NCBI RefSeq assembly: GCF_040712315.1
Contig: NC_134019.1
Span: 36,354,873-36,418,872, forward strand
DNA length: 64,000 bases
Direction of reading: 5' to 3'
Source: Castanea sativa
Lineage: Eukaryota > Streptophyta > Magnoliopsida > Fagales > Fagaceae
The notes under the pieces were generated by a model, which was not told the DNA's origin, ran no database searches, and saw only the letters and a program-made list of their open reading frames with translations. Positions 57,396 through 64,000 of the stretch are shown piece by piece. The translations under genes and the position numbers were made by a program. Position 1 is the first letter of the stretch. Every line of letters starts with the position of its first letter.

Positions 57396-57727
57396 GGATT
57401 CCAGTTAGCTCAACTAGTAAAGTCTCTAATGGTTAAATAAGAGATCTGGAGATTCAATCCCTATTTATACCAAAAAATGGTTTTAAAAACCAAACCGAGA
57501 GCCGAACCGCTTTTTCAAAATTCCTGGTTCAACTCAATTTTTGACCTGTTTTTACCAGTTTTATGGGTTTTTACCAAACCGGAATGGCTCTTGGTTCCCA
57601 ATTGAACTAGTCAGACCGGCAGGACCGGTCCGGTTTTTAAAACAATACCAAAAACTGATTGGTGTCTTAGTCTGATGATAAAATGCTATTATTAGGAGCA
57701 GACGCTATAGGTTGAAACTCTCTCAAA
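57396..57727 (+). mobile_element. SINE, family 1, split by a MITE
   Basis: The first half (57396-57479) has box A-like TAGCTCAACTAGTAAAG and box B-like GATTCAATCC (57451-57460). The second half (57644-57727) has TTGGTGTCTTAGTCTGATG and GCAGACGCTATAGGTTGAAA, matching the 5531-5688 SINE. The MITE at 57480-57643 lies between them. Confidence 0.85.
57480..57643. mobile_element. MITE inserted in the SINE
   Basis: The ends GTTTTAAAAACCAAACCG and CCGGTTTTTAAAAC are inverted repeats. The 164-bp interior is rich in AACCGG-type words. The flanking TACCAAAAA on each side (ACCAAAAAATG, ATACCAAAAACTG) looks like a duplication of about 9 bases. Confidence 0.75.
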
Positions 57728-59683
57728 TATATATATATACACACAAACCCAATCAAGTTTTCAAAGAACCAACATCTTCATAATCTCACCTATTTGGCCC
57801 TCACTTAAAACCCACAAAATCAAATTCAAAGAACTCAATTCTTTACCTGCTCTAAAATGGATCTCACAAGCTTGATTAAGTTGTAATTGATCCACCATAA
57901 CACTCACTCAGACTCGAACCAAAATTGCTAAACCAAACCACCACATAATCGCTACCTAACGATCACCATCATAGCCACCCCTTTTGTGTACACCACCAAA
58001 CTAAGCACCACAAAAACCTCTATCATCACTGAGCTAAATGCACCACCCAAAAAAAATCTTTTTATTTATTAAAAAAATGAAAGTAAATTTTTTAGTATAA
58101 CACATTGCAGAAAATGGAAAACCTACATCATTCTAAAGGGACTTAACGATTAGTTGTTAATAGGAATAGGGTAGAAGGAATGATCAAAATAATAATAAAT
58201 GAAAACTATAGAGACTAAAATGATAAAATTAAAACTCAAAAAATGAAAATGGCAATTGACCAAGGTGTAATCTATATTTTTACATAAAAAGAATTATTGA
58301 CCAAAAAAATATTTTACAGAAAAATAATTATGTTTCAGAACAAAATAACATATAGAAAAGTGGCAAAACAGTTAAGCAATCAATATTAGCCATAACTTCT
58401 ATTTTGTGAGCTGGAGCATGCCACTTCATGTAGTGGAGCTAGTATCTCATGTGTCTAGGCGCATGAGATATTTTTCCCACATTGTGAGAGGAACCACCTG
58501 ACACAAGTGAACCTTTCAAATATTCTTGATATAACTATGACTTGACAACATAGAAAGTTTTATAGCTTTTTTTATAATTTTTTTAGAGATATAAAAAAAA
58601 CAAAATTTAGTTATAAAATTAGTTATAATCTAAGATTACAATTTTATTCAATATCTTTTTATCAAAAGTAAATTTTGACAAATCTACCATTGGATTACAT
58701 TTTTTTCTTATATCCTCCATGTTTGTAAAATTTCTAGAAAATTAAAGATCAATAGATATGTTATCAATAAATTGTTTAAATTGCAAGTTTTTATAATTTA
58801 AAATTATGCATAAAATATAATTTTATAAATCATGTAGCCAATAATATCTAATTGGCACAATTTTTAACATGTATATTAAGAGCATAAAGAAAATGTAATT
58901 TAACTGTTAGATTTTCAAATATGTAGCAATATTAATGATATTGAATAAGGTTATAATCTTAAGTTACAACTAATTTTACAGCTAAACTTTATCCAGACAA
59001 AATTCAAATCCTAAATGTATTTATTAGAGACATCAAAAGATATCAACTAATTGAACTACCAAGGTCTTGATGAATAATATTGTGATTTTTTTTTTCTTTA
59101 TAAAAGATTTTCGTTTTTGTTGTAAAAAAAATTTAAAAGAAAAATGTTTGGCTAGAAAGTGGACTGTACTTTGGACTTGTTGCACTTGAAAATGATGGCC
59201 AATGGTCCACTGGCAATAGCTAAAATCCAAAGGGCTGCCCTTGACATTACTCTAAACTAGAAAGAATCCTAGACACCACATGTGGGTAATTTTCACTTTT
59301 TATTGTGTAATTTAATGAAAGGTTATGTTAACGAGTGACTTTAGGGTATTGGTTAATGATCCATTTTAGGAAAATTTTGACACCACTTTTATAGGAAATG
59401 AAAAAAGCTATCAAAACATTAAAATCTTTTTTTTTTCTTTTCTCATAAAAACTTTCTTTAAATAGATTATTAACCAATGCCCGCATTCATTAGCATTTCT
59501 CTTTAATCAAATATAGAATTATGTTCATAATATACACTTAGATTTTGCGCAATTGCTAAGTTTTATTATTATTTTTAGTGTAAAAAATTTTCAAAAAATA
59601 CTAAAAGAGATAGAAGCGACTGAAAATCATATACAACAATCAAAATTATATGAGCAATAAAACAATTTAAAAAATAGAAACAC
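57728..59683. other. Intergenic AT-rich DNA, no gene recognised
   Basis: Only short frames are present. A C/A-rich stretch (57890-58030) has no readable motif. Confidence 0.5.
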
Positions 59684-59888
59684 TAAGTGTCTGTTTGGCT
59701 AACTTATTTTTTGCCAACTTATTTTACAATTCAACTTATTTTTTCTACTATTCATAGGTCCCATTACACTTTTTGGTACTATTCATAGGTTCCACTTTTC
59801 TATTTCAACTAATATTTACCTTTATCTACAGTACTTTCAGCAAAAAATTTTAATTTCAACAAATAAGTGGATCCCAAACAAACCCTAG
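59684..59888. mobile_element. MITE of the GTTTGTTTGG type
   Basis: The left end AAGTGTCTGTTTGGCTAACT and the reverse complement of the right end, TAGGGTTTGTTTGGGATCCA, share the core and a further ACTTATTT. The interior has the doubled TACTATTCATAGGT. Ends are approximate and the duplication was not resolved. Confidence 0.6.
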
Positions 59889-59912
59889 GAGAAAAAAGAG
59901 ATTTTTTAATAA

Positions 59913-60816
59913 GGCTGTGTTTGTTTGGGTGTAAAATATTTTCCGGATGTAAAATAATTTTAGGTGAAAATATTTTCGAGAAAAGAAAATATTTTTAGGT
60001 ATTTGGTGGCATTTTAAAAAATACTGTGAAAAATATTTTCAGGTGTTTGGTTGTGTTCTTGAAAATATTTTAAAAAACACATTTTCTCCTTATTGCTCAC
60101 ATTTTCTCAGCTTCCAATCAATATATAAAAATCATTTCTCAGAGAAACACAGAACAAACAAAAACCCAAAAAAAAATCATCAAATCTGGGAGAGAAGAAG
60201 GAAGAGAGAGAGAGGAGAGATCGTGCGATCGAAGGTGAAGGCTTCAATCGCATGGCGGAGGCTTCGATTGCGCGATCGACGGCGAAGGTGAGACATGCGG
60301 CGGAGGTTCGATTGCGCGATGGACGGCGAAGGCGAGATCGCGCGGCGGGGATCGATCTTTGCTTGATCGCGTGGCGTTGGATCGATCTTTGCTTGATCAG
60401 CAGTGAAAGGCACAGCCCGAACAGTGAGATTGCACGGCGTAGGAGTCGATCTTGGTTCGGTTCTTTTTTCCTTTTTTTTTTTTTCCTGGAAATGGTTTGA
60501 AGGTAATGGTTTAGAGATGGGTTTTTCTGGAGATGGGTTTTGGACCATGGGAAATGGTTTGGAGATGGGTTTTTCTGGAAATAGTTTGGAGATGGGTTTT
60601 GGACCGTTTGAGGAGTGTGCTCGAGCTCTCTGGTGTGGTTTCCGAAAATTGTTTGAAGGTAAAATAAAACTGTAAATAATTTTCCGTCAGAAGGGGCGTA
60701 TTTTTCGGTCAAACTGTAAATGATTTTTCATTGACTGAATTTTCCGTGGATTCCAAACACACGTAAACGCGTAAAATGATTTCCTGAAAGGGTTTTCAGT
60801 CCAAACAAATGTAGCC
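59913..60816. mobile_element. Non-autonomous TIR element with a CpG-rich core
   Basis: GGCTGTGTTTGTTTGG at the left matches the reverse complement of the right end, GGCTACATTTGTTTGG (13 of 16). Similar AAATGATTTTC/GAAAATATTTT words lie inside both ends. The core (60220-60460) is strongly CpG-rich, made of repeated CGATTGCGCGATCGACGGCG-like and GATCGATCTTTGCTTGATC words. It is followed by repeated GGTTTGGAGATGGGTTTTTC (60490-60600). Frames over the core on both strands are composition artefacts. Confidence 0.65.
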
Positions 60817-61131
60817 TAAAAAAAATTAAACAAGAGGAAGATAAAACATTTATTTATGTTTGATTTTAGCAACTTGTAGTTCAAAAGAAATAAATATAGA
60901 TAAAAAGTTAATCATTATATTAAAATAAGTTAGCTAGAAAAAACTTATGAGAAAGAGAGAGAGAGATAGAGTGACAAAAGAAGAAGGCAAAACTACATTA
61001 TTAATCCCTGAAGTTTACTCTGTGAGTATAATTGGTCCCTTAAGTTTCAAGTATGCACATTGGTCCCTCAAGTTTTAAAAATGAACGATGTTAATCCTTC
61101 TATTAACTACAATTAATAATATTACTTATGT
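60817..61131. other. Intergenic DNA with a possible one-ended MULE TIR
   Basis: About 60985-61110 reads AAACTACATTATTAATCCCTG, then ATTGGTCCCTTAAG and CATTGGTCCCTCAAG. This is the style of the 13027 element's left TIR, without a partner. Confidence 0.35.
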
Positions 61132-61499
61132 GGCTAACCATAAGGGTGGCAAAATTAGACACGACTCGCGAATCCGACATTACACGACATGAAATTAGTA
61201 GGTTATGGGTTAAGATTTGATGGATTAGTGTCATATTTGGGTTGACATGATTAACCCGTTTAATAAACAAGTTGGGTTAGTGTCCAACCCTTGGAAGCTA
61301 TTTGACCTACCTGACCTGTTTAATTAAATGACATTTTACCAATATACCCTTTAAACCTTAGGTATATAAACTTATTACTAATTATGATTTATTTTCTTTG
61401 ACATATTATGATTGATTATTTGTGATATTGAGATATACCTTAGATTTGAATGATTATTTGTGGTGTAGTTACTCGTTAATTCTGAATTTTACGTTATAT

Positions 61500-61550
<51 letters not shown>

Positions 61551-61747
61551 TAGTTTTTCATAATTCATATCAATTTGGTTAATACAATTTTTTTTTCATT
61601 TTGATAAATGTGTTATGTTAGGATTGAGAAATCTTGACTCGTTTAATAAACATATCGGGTTAGTGTTAACCCATAAAGTCAAATACTCATAAGTTGACAT
61701 GACATGAACCTGACACGTGAACACAAATTGCTACCTCTAGCTAACCG
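61132..61747. mobile_element. Mutator-like non-autonomous element with internal (CA)n
   Basis: The element is 61141-61738. The left TIR, AGGGTGGCAAAATTAGACAC, aligns with the reverse complement of the right end, AGAGGTAGCAATTTGTGTTC; ACACGACATG/TTCATGTCATG lies further in. Flanking GGCTAACCA (61132-61140) and AGCTAACCG (61739-61747) agree at 7 of 9 positions. Internal words GTTTAATAAAC and GGGTTAGTGT are repeated in both halves. (CA)n covers 61503-61549. Confidence 0.6.
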
Positions 61748-62223
61748 AATAATGACTTGTCTTTTTTTTAATGACATGTCTTTTTTTTTTAATTAAAATA
61801 ATTACAAAAATTATTAGAAAATACTAAAAATATTAGTATAAGTTTTAAAAAATAGATTTACACATCCAGGCGTCCTTATCATTTAGTAAAAACTTAATAA
61901 TTTTAAAAAAAAAAATTGCATATTTCTCCCCTTCGGTCCTTCTCTGTTGTTCTTCGTTTGCCATTTCCTAGAAAATACCCAATATCAAACTCTAATTCAA
62001 CTAACTCATTTGCACAATATTAGTGTCTCTTAATATGTGTATGTTTGGTAATATTGTTCTAGTAATGTTATTTAAGTGTTGTGAAAATACGTGTAAATAA
62101 AAGTATTGTGGAAATACATGTTGGGTTGTTTAAACAACACTAACAAACAAACCCTAAAAGTTAGAATCAACTATGAATAAATTTGAGTTAGTAGTACTTT
62201 TTTTTGAGTTAGTAGTACTTTTT

Positions 62224-62630
62224 TTTTAATTATATTTTACCACCATAAATTATACATCATATTATACTTTGTACCCTAAACTTTTAGAATGCATAGTTAG
62301 CATCCTAAATTATAACCCATGTTACACTTTACAACCCGTGTGCCATCAATTTTGCCATTATTTTGGATAGAAAACTAATGTTTAGGGTGTAAATTGTAAT
62401 TGAGAATACAGTTTAGAGTGGTAAAATGTAATTTCTCCTTTGTTTTTATAGGGATTAAGAAGAAAGGGAAATTAGGTCTTTTCATATGGTGCCGTCTAAG
62501 TTAATGGTAGAATTGAAGGCACGGTGCAAAGTGTAAAACAATTTATAGTTTAGGGAAAAATCGTGCATTATGAAATTTTAAAGTGTAAAATTTAACTAGA
62601 GATATACCTTAGGGTGTCAAAATATAATTT
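62224..62630. repeat. Repeat related to 18470-18655
   Basis: ATATTTTACCACCATAAATTA at 62226 pairs as an inverted repeat with AGAGTGGTAAAATGTAATTT at 62415. The following part, GGATTAAGAAGAAAGGGAAA to about 62625, parallels the block in the 18-kb tandem array. Probably a small DNA element plus a partial copy. Confidence 0.6.
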
Positions 62631-62740
62631 TTCATTTTTTTTATTGACATGTCAAGAGTATTGTAACTCAACTAATTGATACTTAGTATTTTCAAAGGAG
62701 AAAGTGTAAAACAATTTATATTTTGAATCTTTTTACTCTA

Positions 62741-62780
<40 letters not shown>

Positions 62781-63060
62781 TAACAATCTTGTGGCATTCA
62801 ATACTTCATGTTCTAATTACTTATACCAATAATAATTAAATGGTAAAATTAAGCATTTTTAATAATATTATAGAGGAGAGTAAATTTGAGGAAAAAAATG
62901 CTAGTATTACAATAAAATATACAATTTAATTTTTTTATAATTCATCCATATTATAATTGGTATAGAAAAAATGTTGAATTCATAATTCCTCCACCCGCAA
63001 CTCTCGCAAAAATGATGTATTTTATTGTATTTGCAGTATTTCTCATTTAAAGACTATTAT
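62631..63060. other. Intergenic AT-rich DNA
   Basis: It contains (TA)n at about 62747-62778. No gene is seen. Confidence 0.55.
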
Positions 63061-63332
63061 GAGGGCGTTTGGATAGCACTTTTCTGCGTCCACGTCCGCG
63101 TTTTGGCTTCTGTTTTTTTTTTTTTTTTAAACCCAGCCGCATATATTGACTTTTAGCTATGAACAGTACACAAAATTACTGTTCATGGGTCTCACAAATT
63201 TTACTTTTCAGCAACTTTTTCATTAAAAATGGGTCCCACAATACTATTCACACATTTAAAAATTATTTTGCTATAATGTTTTCAGTTTTCAGTTTTCAAT
63301 TTCAACAAAATAAGTTCTATCCAAACAGACTC
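63061..63332. mobile_element. MITE, GTTTGGATAG type
   Basis: The left end GAGGGCGTTTGGATAG pairs with the reverse complement of the right end, GAGTCTGTTTGGATAG (13 of 16). The 272-bp body has CGTCCACGTCCGCG near the left and repeated CAGTTTTCAGTTTTCA near the right. This looks like the common hAT-type MITE of dicots; a clean 8-base duplication was not found. Confidence 0.7.
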
Positions 63333-64000
63333 TATATATGAGCTGGTTTAGCGTTTAGTCCAGGATTTTTTTTTTTTTTTTTGTCCCCATATGCTATGAA
63401 TGATTTTACTAGTTACATTCAAATTGATTCTCCATTTTTCTCTATCGCTTAAAGTTTTCCTTGTCAGAATGGCAGAAAAATCGTGGCAAGAAAACAGCAA
63501 GTCTAAGAGAGGGACGCTATTTTGGAAGTTTGAAGGACAGTAGTGAAGTAGGAGTGAGAAGAAAAGGAAAGAAATCAGGCGGTCTGGTCTTGTTATGTCG
63601 GAGGTGGACTGGTGCAGTGGAAAGAAGATTCCCTCCTGAGTCATGACCTGACCCACCAAAACCATGCCGGCAGAGGGTAAGTTTGGATTCTTCTTATATT
63701 TTACTGTACCATAATTTATACTTATAGCATTTATTTATAATATGGTAATTAAGAGTAGGATATATTAAGACAAAGATTTTTATAATTTAAAAATACTTGT
63801 TTTATGATTTAAGTTTTACAATAAAAGTTACTGCATCATTTATAAACTCATATGTCAGTATTTAAGATATATTGTGATGTATTTAACATAGATATAGGAA
63901 TCCCCCTATTATAATTGGGCCATAAGCAGGTGAGAAATTACCAAAAATCAGGTTAAGGACATTCAAAATCTATTCAAATAACAAAAATATCTCTAATAAT
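63333..64000 (+). other. Window end with a speculative first exon
   Basis: ACCATGCCGGCAGAGG at 63661-63676 runs directly into GTAAGTTT, a strong plant donor. The preceding 200 bases are less AT-rich than their surroundings. This could be the start of a gene continuing past the window, but only four codons are available and no product can be inferred. Confidence 0.25.

Noticed and set aside
60107..60712. 201-codon minus frame and overlapping plus frames
   Set aside because: They overlie the CpG-rich repeat core of a TIR element. Long frames occur on both strands because stop codons are rare in that composition.

Overview
The window is AT-rich, intron-bearing and transposon-dense, typical of a dicot plant nuclear chromosome. 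The clues are a class I cytosolic HSP20, a four-exon SABATH methyltransferase, DC1 and PPR relics, tRNA-derived SINEs and plant LTR elements. My impression that the repeats look like those of a woody Fagales-type tree is only an impression. Two genes look intact: a single-exon small heat shock protein (6078-6533) and a SABATH carboxyl methyltransferase (exons 35487-35561, 37685-38089, 39022-39282 and 39974-40333; 366 residues in phase).

Left part (1-20 kb): one copy of a 3-kb dispersed repeat (1-3077), a SINE with a perfect 18-bp target duplication, the HSP20 gene, a MITE, a broken DC1-domain gene (9562-11262, minus), a 1.25-kb Mutator-like element with a 9-bp duplication, local tandem duplications, and a PPR pseudogene carrying a hAT-type MITE.

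Middle (21-35 kb): a long LTR-like region (377-bp tandem, TATA box, array of a short repeated motif) leads into the second copy of the 3-kb repeat. That copy holds a solo LTR whose empty site survives in copy 1. It abuts a gag-only (TR-GAG type) element on the minus strand. Further solo LTRs lie at 32562-33380 and 34065-34583.

Gene and nested retroelements (35-56 kb): the SABATH gene has introns loaded with a (CT)31 tract touching the first donor site, a MITE and two SINEs. Downstream, a degenerate pararetrovirus-like (caulimovirid-related) polyprotein element on the minus strand is cut in two by a complete but decayed Ty1/Copia element (43128-50952, 5-bp duplication CTTAT). Its C-terminal region therefore lies 7.8 kb from its RNase H region.

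Right part (56-64 kb): non-autonomous repeats only (MITEs, MULE-like elements, a SINE broken by a MITE, a CpG-rich repeat island), plus a speculative first exon near 63664. No rRNA, tRNA gene or CRISPR was seen. Repeat similarities were judged by eye, so identities are approximate.
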